Below are positions 44,959 to 56,451 of a stretch of 64,000 nt of DNA, in pieces. The DNA is taken from positions 4,763,501 through 4,827,500 of the forward strand of contig NC_064548.1 in NCBI RefSeq assembly GCF_023856365.1. Direction: 5' to 3'. Position 1 is the first letter of the stretch. Each line of letters starts with the position of its first letter. This stretch comes from Brienomyrus brachyistius. Taxonomy: Eukaryota; Chordata; Actinopteri; Osteoglossiformes; Mormyridae. The notes under the pieces were generated by a model, which saw nothing but the letters and a program-made list of their open reading frames with translations, was not told where the DNA came from and searched no databases. Made by a program: the position numbers and the translations under genes.

Positions 44959-45657
44959 AAGTTCTGATTGTTTTTAGGACAGAAAGATTTAAAAGTGTCA
45001 ATATCAGTAGGAACAGGACTAGTAGAAGGCTGGTAGCTGTATGTGGCCACAGAAGTGATGGTCTTTCTAATCTTAGTTATTTTACCATTAAAAAATGTAA
45101 TAAAGACATCACTCCTAAGAGCCTGTGGGACTTGCGAGTTTAGGGTTGAAGAATTCTGTGTTAACCTAGACACAGATTCAGACTGGAAGTTAGAATTGTT
45201 TTTGTTCTCTTCTATTTATCTGGAAAGATACACAGACCTAGCAGTCACTAGTGCTTATCTGTACTTGGAGAGACTCTCTTTCCAGACTGATCAGAAAACT
45301 ACTAGTTTAGTTGAGCACGAAGTGAAGTTCAGAATACCAGGGTGCAGCTTTCTTATCTCTATCTCTTTGTTTAAAGTGGAGTTACAAGACCTAGAGTGCT
45401 GCGAAAGGATTTTACCATGTTCACAGATACCTGTTCAAGTTCATTTTCACATGAGGCTTCAGATGTAAGGTTGAAGGACTATGGAAGTTGGTCAAGAACA
45501 TTGTTGTTGATAATGGGGTGATGGGACGTCTGATATTGTACTTTGCAGCTGGGGCCGAAGGGAGGCTGTACTATATTAATGATCTGAAAGTAGAGGATTC
45601 TGAGGGATAATAGATGTGTGTTCCACCCAAATACCATGGCTAATAATCAAATCCAGG

Positions 45658-45963
45658 CAGGGACGGATTACGGACCGGGCCAGGGGGGCCGCTGCCCAGG
45701 GGCCCTTGGGGTGCAGGGGGCCCGTGGGGCCCCTAGCCCAAAACAATTTGCAACACTTATCAACAATGTATTTTCGTTTGTCTATTTTAGAGGGCCTACA
45801 TTCTTTGATCCTCTGTCTACAAGGGCCCCTGACCCTATAGGGAGGGCGTTTGGCTGCCAAGGGCCCTTGAATTGTGGTGGTTGTGGTGGTGGTGCTGGTG
45901 GTGGTGGGGGGGCCCTCGCGAACGTTTTGCCCAGGGGCCCACACAACCCATAATCCGTCCCTG
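45658..45963. mobile_element. hAT-type MITE with perfect 8-bp target duplication
   Basis: The left tip CAGGGACGGATTACGGACCG and the right tip (reverse complement CAGGGACGGATTATGGGTTG) are inverted copies. It is flanked by AATCCAGG at 45650-45657 and 45964-45971, exact. The 306-bp body has many GGGGCCC and AGGGCCC words and a GGT-rich run. Open frames inside it on both strands are compositional. Family: hAT by tip and duplication length. Confidence 0.92.
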
Positions 45964-46396
45964 AATCCAGGGTATGGTTACAGGCAGGGGCGTTGCTAAA
46001 GATTTTGTGCCCCACAAAAGCATTTCATATTGGGAAAAAGTCCAGACCAATCCAGTTATTTTCCAAATTTTTTAGGGCTTCTGTCACTCCGGGGTCCTTG
46101 AATCATCTTAACATCCTTACGAGGTCCTGGGTTACAGGCATGAATAGGCCCGACTACATTCTGACATACATCTACAGAGTCAAGAATAGCAGCAAACGTT
46201 GTTGTTAAAGGATCACTGTCATTCTCCATGTGAATACTAAAATCATCAACAATCATGGCTTTGTCAGTAGTGACCACCAGATTTGTTAAAAAAAAACTCT
46301 GTATGGACCAGGTGGTGTTTACACAATGATGATGACTGGAGGTGAAGGACCACAAGGAGATGAGCCAGCAAAACTAAGAACAAGAATTTCAAATGT

Positions 46397-46786
46397 TCAG
46401 AAGCTATAACCACTTTTCTTGGACACTCCTAGATTAGACTGAAATATTGCAGCAACACCACCACCTTTGCCATTTGGTCGAGGGTTATGCTTATAACTGT
46501 ATTCAGCTGAAGTAGATTCATTTAATGCCATGAATTCATTTGGTTTAACCCAGGTCTCAGTAAAGTATAACGCACCAAGACTAAAATCAGTAATCATTTC
46601 ATTTATTAGTAATGCCTTAGTGCCTGTGATCTTACATTTAAAAGTCCAGGATTTTAGGCTCACATTACACCTATTATCTAACAATGGATTTGGTTCAGTT
46701 TTCATTAAAGTTATTATGACATCCACTATGGTGGAATACACCTCCACGATTAGAAGTGCAGGAAACAGACACAGTCTCAATAACAT
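46397..46786 (-). pseudogene. L2-like LINE endonuclease, N-terminal part
   Basis: The frame carries WTFKCKITGTKALLINEMIT then DFSLGALYFTETWVKPNEFM. The E of ETW is the AP-endonuclease catalytic Glu, and the T of ET replaces the usual pattern only mildly. RPNGKGGGVAAIFQ and SYKHNPR are the next family blocks. Further downstream (46056-46355, minus) are VTTDKAMIVDDFSIHMENDS and PTHNHGHTLDL-type remnants in broken frames. The enzyme would nick target DNA; this copy cannot. Confidence 0.75.
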
Positions 46787-46868
46787 GAACCCTGGGTGAC
46801 GACTCTAAGCGACTAGCAGACGGTCAGTTATGCCGGTTTGCCTGCCGCCTGGACTTGGATCTGGCTTG

Positions 46869-47230
46869 TCAGCGACTGGCCTTGAGACCATGAGCAATGC
46901 TTTTGGACAGGAGATCAGCACCATCCCACAAGGGGTGATTACCTTCCTTCTTCAAAAGCCCAGGCCTACCCCAGAACGTCGGCCAATTGTCTTTAAATCC
47001 CACACCATTTATCGGGCACCATTCTGACAGCCAGCGGTACAGCAATGATAATCTGCTGTACATTTCATCACCACGTCTAGCAGAGATGTGGCCAAAGCAC
47101 ATTACTGACACAGACATCGTCTTTGCAAGGTTGCACACCTCTATGAAATTTATCTTAGGTATCTCCAAATGCCTCAATCAGACATCATTAGTGCCAACGT
47201 GGATAATAATCTGAGAATATTTACACTTAC
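46869..47230 (-). pseudogene. L2-like LINE ORF1 with SGNH-type esterase domain
   Basis: The minus strand reads IIHVGTNDV near 47195 (then a stop), followed by ISARRGDEMYSRLSLLYRWL, SEWCPINGVGFKDNWPTFWG, then LLKKEGNHPLWDGADLLSKS. IIHVGTNDV contains the GxND block, and HP near the end corresponds to the catalytic His of SGNH hydrolases. Such esterase ORF1 proteins are known in L2 and CR1 LINEs. A DGLHP motif is changed to EGNHP here. Confidence 0.75.
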
Positions 47231-47240
47231 TGTTAGCCAG

Positions 47241-48100
47241 CACTTTTAAATTTGCTGAGAAAATATGTCTTTTGGCATTTTTAGTTTTTTGATTGCAGTC
47301 AGATGGCTCAAAATTTGGCTTCCCAAAGCATTTGAAAATTGCAAAAATACCTATGAACTGTACACATTTGATAAAAGTGTCACTACTACAAAACTAATAA
47401 TTAGACAGGATAAGATGGAATATATTACTCAGGTGCGCTTACAGTCAGCTTTTAATGTACTTTTAATGTTTCTGAACTTATGGTTCTCTTTCCATCTCTC
47501 CGCTATTGCCTGTACGCAGCCTCTTTCCTCAGCTGTCACTCATATCTGGAGAAAGCCAGTCATTGGTTTAACTTGAGATGATCTCGTTCACATTTCAACC
47601 AATCCATGCGGTAGGTTGAACTCAGTGTGAGACCTCAGAGTAGTTTCAGTAGAAAAGTGCATGCAACACGCATGATGAATATTTATCGGTAACATCAGTA
47701 AATTAAAAGGACGATTACAATTATTGAACATGTGATGGATATTGGCTCTAATTATCGACAGAACAGATGATGTTGATCCCTATAGTGTTCAGCTTCTCTG
47801 GAGTAGTTCCGTTTAAAATAATAGGTAGTAGTTATATTTAGAGGAGACTGGGGACAGGTGGTGCCCATTATAGTGTCCAGACATTACACCCTGGTCTACT
47901 GTATTTGAATAGCATTCTTAAAAGCAACACTATTCCAGCGTGTTTAAATCTGGTGACAGCATTTCTGATGGTAGCTACCAGCTAGGTACTTGTTGAAATC
48001 ACGTGATCCCATTATAATGGTTTATAATATAAACCAATATAAAAGGTTTGTTTAAAATAAGTAAGCCATTTAAAAGTATATTGTATCAGAATAAGTAGAA
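47241..48100. other. No gene recognised
   Basis: AT-rich, short frames only. Possibly includes the L2-like 5' region, but I see no diagnostic motif. Confidence 0.4.
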
Positions 48101-48104
48101 ACTG

Positions 48105-48225
48105 CTACATATTGTACCATTCTGTCGTGGCCAGCGCCTGGACATATGCTGTCTCTTGCTGGGGAGGCAATATAAAAAGGAGGAGGAAGCTCAGACGAGC
48201 AGGATCAGTAAGAAGGCCGGCGCCG
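48105..48225 (+). pseudogene. LINE polymerase C-terminal fragment
   Basis: YHSVVASAWTYAVSCWGGNI, then RRRKLRRAGSV, matches the segment after the catalytic core of fish LINEs (FYQSVVAS, then YAVVCWGG, then KLVRKAGSV). It covers only 40 codons. The clade was not resolved. Confidence 0.6.
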
Positions 48226-48229
48226 TCAC

Positions 48230-50420
48230 GGGTCTTTAAAAGACTTTTTATACCATCTGCTACTTATGGCGCAGATTTCGTGCCGCCTTGGAATGCAAAC
48301 CCGAGTTTGGCTTTTGGGGGAAAACAGTCAACGCGATATATTGTTTTACAGTGCACAGCATGCAGACACCGTGCTATGTGGAAATGCGACGGACAAGAGG
48401 CATTGCTTTTCGTGGGTGTCGTGAAGAGAACGCGACACAATGAAAACAAAACAATCATTTAATTGACCGTGTTCAACTACCCTCCAGAAAAAGAAGGGTT
48501 TACATTACACACATTTTAATAATGAAATTGTGCCACATCACTCCGAAAAGCAGTGACCATCTTTGCTCTGCTACATTGGCTCATTTTTGAAAAGTACTTG
48601 CCGAAACTGTGCCACCAGGAAATGTAATCGCTGTCCAATCGCAGCTCTCAAGCTCTCAAAGGGGTGTGGTCACGGAAAAAGGACTGAGACAATCCTGTAA
48701 GATCTAACCAATGATGCGACAGCCGCTACACGACAGGCTATGGCCACCGCCATTACACCCCAGCTGTGCCCCTGTTAATACGCTACTACCTCACTTCAGA
48801 ATGTCTTTTAAAGCAATATTTAGGCAAGAAGTATATTCTTTGCTGCAGCAGGTAGAAAGTGAAGCTGTGAGCAATGATTTTGTCATTTATAAAGTAGAGT
48901 GGCTCCTAGAAAACTTGCCACAGGCGGTGGCTGTAACTGCAGTGGTGGTTACAGAAATGTTTACATGGGGTGGCAAGAGATTTTGGGAGGGTGGCATCAA
49001 GAGCGGAATGTGGGAGTTCTCATACAGAAATACAAATGTACTTGTATAGGTAAATGTACTCAACAAAAGTCCCACAAATATATTCCTACAATATTTATTT
49101 TGACATAATGTTACAGTTTTTCCTCACATGACAATTAACATTTACAAAACAACAAGAGTAATCCCTACACCATAATGCACGTCTGCACAACATTACATCA
49201 TTTCTCATTGCTTTACACAAATTTCCAAATATTTTAGTACATAGATGCAAATGGTTTTATACAATTGTCATCATTTGGTACAATTTTAATCACTTTCATC
49301 TAGTCAGTCAAAATAGATCACGTAGTGTGATAACTTAAATAAGCAATATTTTTCATAAAATGATAACACATGCAAAAACAGATTAAAATATAGTCTAAAT
49401 AATTTTTACATAATTTGTCAAAGATTATTTAACAAAAGTGTTTTCAAGGTATGTTCCACTCAATATAACAAAAAATTATTAATCCTAATAAAATCTGTTT
49501 TTATGTGATATTTCAAATTAATTTACACGTACATATGCTCCAAATGGATTAAATACTTAAAATATTTCGAACTCTTTTATGGTTACACCATTTAGCATTT
49601 TCAGACACATTCAGTCTTAATTTGTAAAAAAAAACTAAAACTAAACTAAAACTAAAAAAATGGTGTCGTTTCAAATGATATGAAACAAACATGAATGTGA
49701 AACCTGATACATACTCCAATTTAGCAGGGGAGTATTAAACAACATACAAAGTCTGAGATACTGACATTTACAAGAGGCTTCTGTACTTCCTGTAGCCTGT
49801 CTTTGGTTAACTAAATAAATATTCTCATCGAAAAAAAATAAAATAAAAATCACAGGGCTCCAAATTCATTACCAGTGGAGGGCAGTGTTCCATTAATCTG
49901 CCTACAGCTAATTAGCGAAGCTACATTTTTCATTAGATTAGCTTTTCTGCCAACTCTGAAAACTGTCAGCAGACCATTTAGCTTCTTCTGGACTTTCTTT
50001 GTTCAGATACATTTAGCTCAGACTACCCTAAATCCAACAAGTACTTCGGCTAAGTGAGAAATCCTGCTCTGTCATACAAGCCCCTGGTTGTATTTTCCAG
50101 GTTCTGATTGACAGAACAATAGACCAATACAGAGCTGAGACCTTCCTTCGTAGTTCAGGGTAAATGGCACCATGTTTGTAGTCCCTAAGTTCTTCACTAA
50201 AAACAAAATGGCCAATTGTGAAATAACAAACAAAAATGCTTACATCCTGTGAATAGAATATCACTTAAAATTTCAACACAGAATAATCCCAAACTCCAAG
50301 TTATAAATATCACCTGTTAATCACTCTAGTCCGACAGACTGGACTTCAGTGTTAAATTTTAGCTCTCTAGGTATGTTTTTAAGGGTTCAGACGTCAAAAA
50401 CTAAACCAAAGCTATATTCA
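48230..50420. other. About 2.2 kb without a recognisable gene
   Basis: The frames at 48112-48462 and 48711-49049 extend beyond any recognisable motif. The latter (RQEVYSLLQQVESEAVSND) has no family I know. The rest is AT-rich. Confidence 0.45.
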
Positions 50421-50424
50421 TATA

Positions 50425-50520
50425 ATAAAATGGCAATGGCAGTTTATTTATATAGCACATTTAAAACAGCAACCTCAATGCCGTAGTCAGAGTGCTTCTC
50501 AATCAGCAACATATAAAATG
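50425..50520 (-). mobile_element. LINE 3' tail fragment
   Basis: On the minus strand the end reads AAATGTGCTATATAAATAAA then CTGCCATTGCCATT. The GCTATATAAATAAA block is the usual 3' end of L2-like fish LINEs and the short repeated TGCCAT could be its tail. The rest of the element is not recognised. Confidence 0.45.
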
Positions 50521-50830
50521 AAATAAAACCAGAACCTAACAAATTATAAACAGTGAAAAGCACCATTAAAATACAATTAAAAAGAAAAATAAATAAAACA
50601 AAAACCAGTAGCATAAAAAACACACGCATGTGCAATAAAAGTTAGCGGTTAGTGCTAATTGTTAGCTTCTGCTAAATTTTTAGTGGTTTACAGGTTTAGC
50701 GTTATCAAACTGAACTTTGGAGTTGGCAGATTAGAGGGTATTGAAGCTAACTTTTCGGTTGGCTCTGCCCACCACTGTTCATCACAAACAACACATGTAC
50801 AAGCTCCTCAGCCTGCTATTTGGAGTTCTT

Positions 50831-51110
50831 GCCCTTGTAAAAAAATAGTATACTTAAATATATATCCAGTATACTAAAAGTATATGGCACATACTTAAAA
50901 CATGCTATCATTTTCCTTATTACAGTAAGTACACTTGAAATATACTTTAGAGATGCTAGATATAGCTTTCAGCAGTATACTTAAAACAGTATAGTAATTA
51001 GTTTTGTGTAATACACATTAAATGTATTTTTTTGTTTCTTAAAATATACATAAAATAAATTAAGAAAGTCATATATACTTCAATTACTGTATATTTATTT
51101 CATTCTTCAA
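50831..51110. repeat. Left inverted tip and subterminal repeats
   Basis: After the 21-base tip come AGTATACTTA, AGTATACTAAAAGTATA, AAGTACACTTGAAATATAC, CAGTATACTTAAAACAGTAT and similar words at short intervals. The spacing is irregular. In CACTA elements such subterminal motifs are binding sites for element-encoded protein; whether that applies here is untested. Confidence 0.6.
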
Positions 51111-51624
51111 AGTCGCTAACCAAAATTTGTGAAAACAAAAATAGCACAGTATTTAAAATATTAGAAAATACATTTTAAGTATGTCAGCAGTTCCCACTCA
51201 TTTCCACAAAAACACAAAACACATTTCCACTCATTTCTAGACACACACTTATATGTATTTAATTTACTTTTCACAGCTATTTGTACTAATGCACTTCACA
51301 AGTTATAACACAAATAGGAGCTACTGTGCACAATGGTTTATTTGAAAAAAATGTACGTATGAGTGTGTCTATATAAAGAACAAACACATACATGCTAAAT
51401 CAATCTACATTTTCACTTGAAATTCTTCTACCCTTTTAAAATGCCTAAAGTAATTACAAAATTTGCAAACACAAAGATAACCATAACTGCAATGCATTGC
51501 AATGACTGGACGAATATACCTTTCAGGTTTTCTCAAAATAGCCCTATCAGTAAGACAAACGTATCTGTTCATGTTTAAACTCCACCATGGAAATTTTATG
51601 AACAGCGCTAAAGAGACAGCATAT

Positions 51625-54600
51625 CTAATCCCGTTCAATATTATTTGGCAGAGGAATTGCAAATGCTCTGGCTTTCAAACAGATCACAACACATTTCCTT
51701 TTGAAAGAACTTGGATGAACAGCAATTACATTGTCTGATCGTGTGACCTCATGAATAAATTCGCTGGATATATTTAGCTGAGAGTCTCTGCACAAATGCC
51801 CCCTTTTTTTTTTTTTTACCAATTCCTGTACTAAAACACAGCACCTTCTATTGCAGTCACACATTGCACAGTCATGCATGCATTGGGGCTTGGCTAGTAC
51901 AAGACTTATGATGCTACATAGCATTCCATCTTTGAGCTCTACAACAGAGTTGTTTCTTTTGCGTAATTTAGAGGATTCTGCGTGACAAACTATTCCATTG
52001 ACAATAAAGCGGTTATAATAGCAGTAGGAATTTACTTTAAAGCCCAGTAACTGCTCTACTGCAATCCTGTGTGTAACAGGTACATTTTCTTGGGCAAAAG
52101 GACTACCAAAGACTCTAACGAGTTCGTTAATTCGCTGTGAACTTGCTAATAATACATTGGCATTTTGCAGTTCATTAAACAAGCATTGCACGTTTTCATT
52201 AGCATCCTTCATGCATCTTTCACCATGTTCTCTCAAGCTCTTCCACCGTAAGAACTGCTTTACAATCTGCTGTGGTACATGTGTAATTCCATTGAAAAAT
52301 TTCAGGAGTGTTCCATTGAAGGATTCAAAAGAAAATGTAGATGTTGCCCAAAGGGGCCCCCAGTTTCTGACGCTTGTAGCAATATGGGTTAACAAATGAA
52401 CATTGAATGTTACATTTTCTGTGCATACAATCTTTCGAATTCAGTGACAAACTTTTTCAGTGAGAGCTCTGCAAAGTCAAGGCTGCATATTTCCACTTTC
52501 TCTTGAAGCAATGCGTAAATTCCAAAAACTAAAAGAAAAAGATGATTCCAGAATTTTTTTGGCAGAACATCTTTAAAAACTGGTAATGCATAAAACAAAA
52601 GAAAAGCCCTCCATTCTGATGCCTTCCAGAATTTGCAATCTTGTACAGAACGAGGTGTTCTTGTCACCTCTACTGGAGGCTGGATTGCAGTTAACTGTTT
52701 ATCAACAACATCAGTTTTAGTTCCAATGTACCACTCTTTTTCATGATTACATGAATCAAACCACAGAGATGCAAGCTGTCTTGTAACACCCAGACACACA
52801 CTGTGTTGATATTCAGGTACAAAGCCTTTTATCATTTGGAACTTACTGAGCTTCATTAGTGGGGAGGGCCCCTTGACACCAAATCGAGGTTCTTTTGGTG
52901 TTGCTGCCATTGCATGGATATAATGCTCTTCCTCTGATCTCAGAGAGGGCTCAGGAGTACAAGATGCGTATGGACCTCCTCCTTTATGGTAGCAAAAATC
53001 ACATCCATAAGTACCATTAAACTGCTTAGTATTTCTGAGGAGAGGTCGAGCAACAGAATCAGAACTACAGAGCAGAACATGGACTCTTGAAACCTGATCT
53101 CTGTTTTGTGCGTCCTTCCATTTGATTCCATCTTTCTCAAGTACAAGAGCTTCACTCACAAAGGGGTGTAGCAATGTGAACATGTTGGGTTTATTTTTCC
53201 CAAACCAAAGACAAGGGACACAAATATTATTCTTTCTCTGTTGTGGGTCTAGCTCAATTATTTGACACTGAATAGGCCAAATCTGACATTTGGAACTCTT
53301 GAACACAGGGATTCCATCACAATTCCATAACAAGCTGATGTCATTCTCACCAAGATCCCCACTGCATACAAGTTTTTGATATTCCATTCCATATTGTATA
53401 TCACAAAGTTTACCTTCTGATCTGACTTTTTTGCGCCATGAAAGATTAGGATTTTCTAAAACATCCATAATTTGTGACGCCAAGTTAAGAACCAGAAAAT
53501 ACGAGCCGTTCAATAGGCTTTCATTGACATTAAATTCAGCCCTACACAAAATACAATGCTTTGGACTATTGTGACTCATCCCAATATAGCCTGAACAGGA
53601 GGAACAGTAGAAATGAGGTTCATAATGTCCATACTCTCCATATGCTTTGTGAAAGAGATAAACTGTTGAAGGCACCAGTCCTGGGAAATGTTCATTAAAC
53701 AACCTTAGGATATGTTCAAGCCCTCCGGGTCGGCTGTCGCCTGCGGCCCCTCCGGTCGCCCCCCGTCGCCCGCTGGGTCTCCCTCGGGCTCCCCTTAGTT
53801 CCCCCTCCTTGTCTCCCTACGCCCCTGCCTTTGTCCCGCCTGTCTCTGCCCCTTCGTTTTCTGCTCGCCCTTTCGTTCCGCCCGTCTCTGTTCCTTGTGC
53901 CCCGGTGTACCCGCCTTGCACTCCTGGCCCCATTGTTCCGCCCGTTCCTTCTGTGTCTCCCTTCCTGGTTTGCCTATCTGCTTTCCCGACCCTCTGTCAG
54001 GTTTTGTCTTTTGTCTTGTCCCTCGCTCTGTTCTGTGCCTCGGTCTTGTTTCCCGTCCTGCGTTGATTTTGTTTTTCAGGTCCTGTTTTGCCTCGTCCCG
54101 TCCGTCGCCCCCTTCCTTGGCGCGCCCGGTGAAGCGCGCCTTTGGGGGGGGGTTCTGTCATGCCCGGCTCGTCCGCTCCTCCTGTGTGCCACGCCCCCTG
54201 ATTACCCACGTGTTTTCTCCCGATTGTACCCAGCTGTATCTAGTTAATTTGCTCAGTCCTGTGTATTTCAGTCCGTGTCTTACCTGAGTCCAGTGTCTGT
54301 CATTGATGTTTGTATGCGTGAGATGTTTCCCCGTCCACGCTTCCCAATTAAACTCCCGTTTTGCCCCGTTTTTACCTGTCCGCTTGCTCCTTGCACGCCT
54401 TGCCTGCACGATCGCCTACCTGCTTATACCCGATCGTGACACTTACTAATGTGCATTTTTCTTCCTGTAACTGTACGACATCTGTTTGATTTTCATCATG
54501 TACATCAGGGCCATGGGCTTCAAATAATTCATCTGAAATCTTAAAATGTACAGTCAGACTATTATATGTTTCCATTCATGCAGAATATCTACTTATCTTA

Positions 54601-55123
54601 AATGTATTTTATTTACCTTCAGTTGCTTTGTCTCTTGTCCAAGAAATCCCACACCTTCTTGCTCAGATTCATTAGCTGTTTCAGAATGCTCAACTGAGCG
54701 CTAAAAAAACACGTTTTAATGTTTCACATACACCACTAATTCAGTCAAATTTATATTATACAATACATATTTAAATGATTTCACTTTGAATAAATATAAC
54801 AAGTCGGTACATTTTAAAAATAAGACTTACGTTGCTTTGTTTTTTCCTGTAAGCACTTTTCCTAGGAATAGGGATTCCGGATTCAATATATGACTTATAA
54901 TGGGTCTTGTTAGTCTGTTGTACCTCCAGAACAAAACATGGAATTATCTTAAATATTCAGTAACATTACACAGTATAATAAATGAAATTGCTAATTAACT
55001 CAGATGTAATACCTTTGTCACCTTGCGTCTGTATTTAGTCTTTATCGGTACTCGCGAATCATCCTCCTCCAAGAATCTCTTATATCTTCCTCTTTTTTTG
55101 CCATTCTCACACCATTCATCCAT
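51625..55123 (-). pseudogene. CACTA/EnSpm-type transposase, five exons, frameshifted
   Basis: Exons 55013-55123, 54831-54923, 54617-54700 and 54447-54539 are all phase 0 with GT-AG borders; a large last exon starts near 53728. Exons 1-2 encode a basic region (SGIPIPRKSAYRKKQ); the next two are acidic. The last exon has a zinc-ribbon-like segment (YCSSCSGYIGM ... HCILCRAEF), then LLWNCDGIPVFKSSKCQIWP, VLLCSSDSVARPLL, CDFCYHKGG, YQHSVCLGVTRQLASLWFD and, after a one-base shift near 52412, NVHLLTHIATSVRNWGPLWA, FSFESFNGTLLKFFNG. This is the TNPD/Transposase_21-like pattern (D of DG, D of SD, E of FE as putative acids). The shift at an A-run, and the Gypsy fragment at 53729-54441, disable it. The enzyme would excise and insert the element in the nucleus. 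Confidence 0.8.
53729..54441 (+). mobile_element. Gypsy-type LTR retrotransposon 3' fragment
   Basis: The block 54156-54441 begins TGTCATGCCCGGCTCG and ends CGATCGTGACA (TGTCA...TGACA), with an ATTAAA signal near 54347, as in fish Gypsy LTRs. A G-rich polypurine tract (54144-54152) lies directly upstream. 53729-54143 is C-rich, Pro/Ser-coding sequence expected at the end of pol. The 5' part is missing. It lies between exon 4 and the last exon of the CACTA-like transposase, on the opposite strand. Confidence 0.75.
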
Positions 55124-56451
55124 CCTCAGATATTGATGTTTATGAATATAAAAATTCAAGAGAAAATCAGAATCTGCAAGTTACATCTGATTATCAGTAT
55201 CATAAGAACATAAGAACTATACAAACGAGAGGAGGCCATTCGGCCCATCAAGCTCACTTGGGGAGAACTAAACTAATAGCTCAGAGTCGTTAAAATCTTA
55301 TCTAGCTCTGATTTAAAGGAACCCAAGGATTCAGCTTGCACTACATTATCAGGAAGGCTATTCCATACTCCGACTACACGCTGTGTAAAGAAGTGCTTCC
55401 TTAAATCCAGCTTGAAGTGTTCTCCCGCTAATTTCCACCTATAGCCACGAGTTCGTGTATTTAAACTAATGCTGAAGTAACTATTTGGTTGAACAGCATC
55501 CAAACCTGTTAGAATCTTATATACCCGGATCATGTCCCCCCTCAGTCTCCTTTGCTTGAGACTGAACAGATTTAGCTCAAGTAACCGTTCCTCATATGAC
55601 ATTCCTCTAAGACCAGAAATCATTTTTGTGGCCCTACGCTGCACCTTTTCTAAGGCCACAATGTCCTTTTTAAGATATGGTGACCAAACCTGCACACAAT
55701 ATTCTAGGTGAGGTCTCACCAAGGAATTGTATAATCTTAGCATTACCTCCCTTGACTTAAACTCCACACACCTGGAGATATACCCCAACATCCTATTGGC
55801 CTTTTTTATTGCTTCCCCACACTGGCGAGAATGGGACATGGAAGCATCAACATACACACCAAGGTCTTTCTCATGATCAGCTACCTTTATTTCAGTGACA
55901 CTCATGAAATACCTGTACTTTATATTTCTGCTCCCTAGATGGAGTACCTTACATTTATCGACGTTAAATTTCATCTGCCAGGTATCGGCCCAGTCACTAA
56001 TTAAATCAAGATCCCGCTGTAGCTGCTGAGCCACTAATTCAGTATCTGCTACACCACCCACCTTGGTGTCATCTGCAAATTTCACCAGTTTACTGTATAT
56101 ATTGGTATCCATATCATTTATGTAAATTAGGAACAATAGTGGTCCTAAAATCGAACCCTGCGGTACCCCACTATGAACGCAAGTTATCGTAACACTTCAT
56201 CGTCTATATTTTGAGGATCAGGCAACTTGCTATTAACACTAAATATTATATGTCACGATGGTAATAGAATATTAAACCAGCAAACGTCTTTTCCATTGGC
56301 TGATCTAAGCAGCGCTTGCGCGCCAAGTGTGACCAATGACAGCGCGACAATGCAATTTTTCAAACTGATAATCGGTAAAAAGGTGTGCAATTAGTTCCTT
56401 GATTTACCAGATTGTTCTCTGCTAATTAATAAGCAACGCATAGCGGCATAG
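55124..56451. promoter_or_regulatory. Divergent intergenic region of the CACTA-like element
   Basis: The transposase and BEN genes start back to back. Removing the 983-bp LINE leaves about 345 bases between the two start codons, compatible with one shared bidirectional promoter. No clear TATA box is seen; CCAAT-like words occur around 56295-56335 (CATTGGCTGATC, GACCAATGAC). The promoter role is inferred from position. Confidence 0.45.
55201..56183 (-). mobile_element. CR1-like LINE, second copy, strongly 5'-truncated
   Basis: Same family as 4335-6600: identical order of 3' tail (repeats of ATAAGAAC on plus strand) and reverse-transcriptase C-terminus. It stops at ACTATGAACGCAAG, where the other copy continues into CCCACTGTG. 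It encodes 287 residues (55273-56136), of which 281 match the first copy, so the two insertions are young. It is inserted in the intergenic space between the two divergent genes of the CACTA-like element. Confidence 0.9.

Larger units (their letters stand above)
43150..47240 (-). mobile_element. L2-like LINE, minus strand, with nested insertions
   Basis: From high to low coordinates the pieces fall in L2 order: esterase-type ORF1 (46869-47220), endonuclease (46397-46786), reverse-transcriptase start (44770-44958) and core (43319-43768). A solo LTR (43796-44782) and a hAT MITE (45658-45963) interrupt it. The 3' end is missing or unrecognised. The 5' boundary is not defined. Confidence 0.7.

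Noticed and set aside
45616..45953. Several open frames around the MITE, one with a Gly run
   Set aside because: They fall within or across the hAT-type MITE with perfect target duplication, and the residues reflect GGT and GGGCCC repeats.
42440..47240. One L2 element with a 5' inversion from twin priming
   Set aside because: In twin priming the inverted 5' part lies upstream of the 3' part; here the plus-strand 3' end is complete with its tail before the minus-strand pieces begin, so two insertions are likelier.
48711..49049. 112-codon frame as a possible host exon
   Set aside because: No recognisable domain, no matching splice context and no neighbouring exon.
52395..52430. Programmed frameshift in the CACTA-type transposase
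   Set aside because: No canonical slippery heptamer; a one-base loss in an A-run is simpler, given other damage in this copy. Kept only as a low-interest finding.
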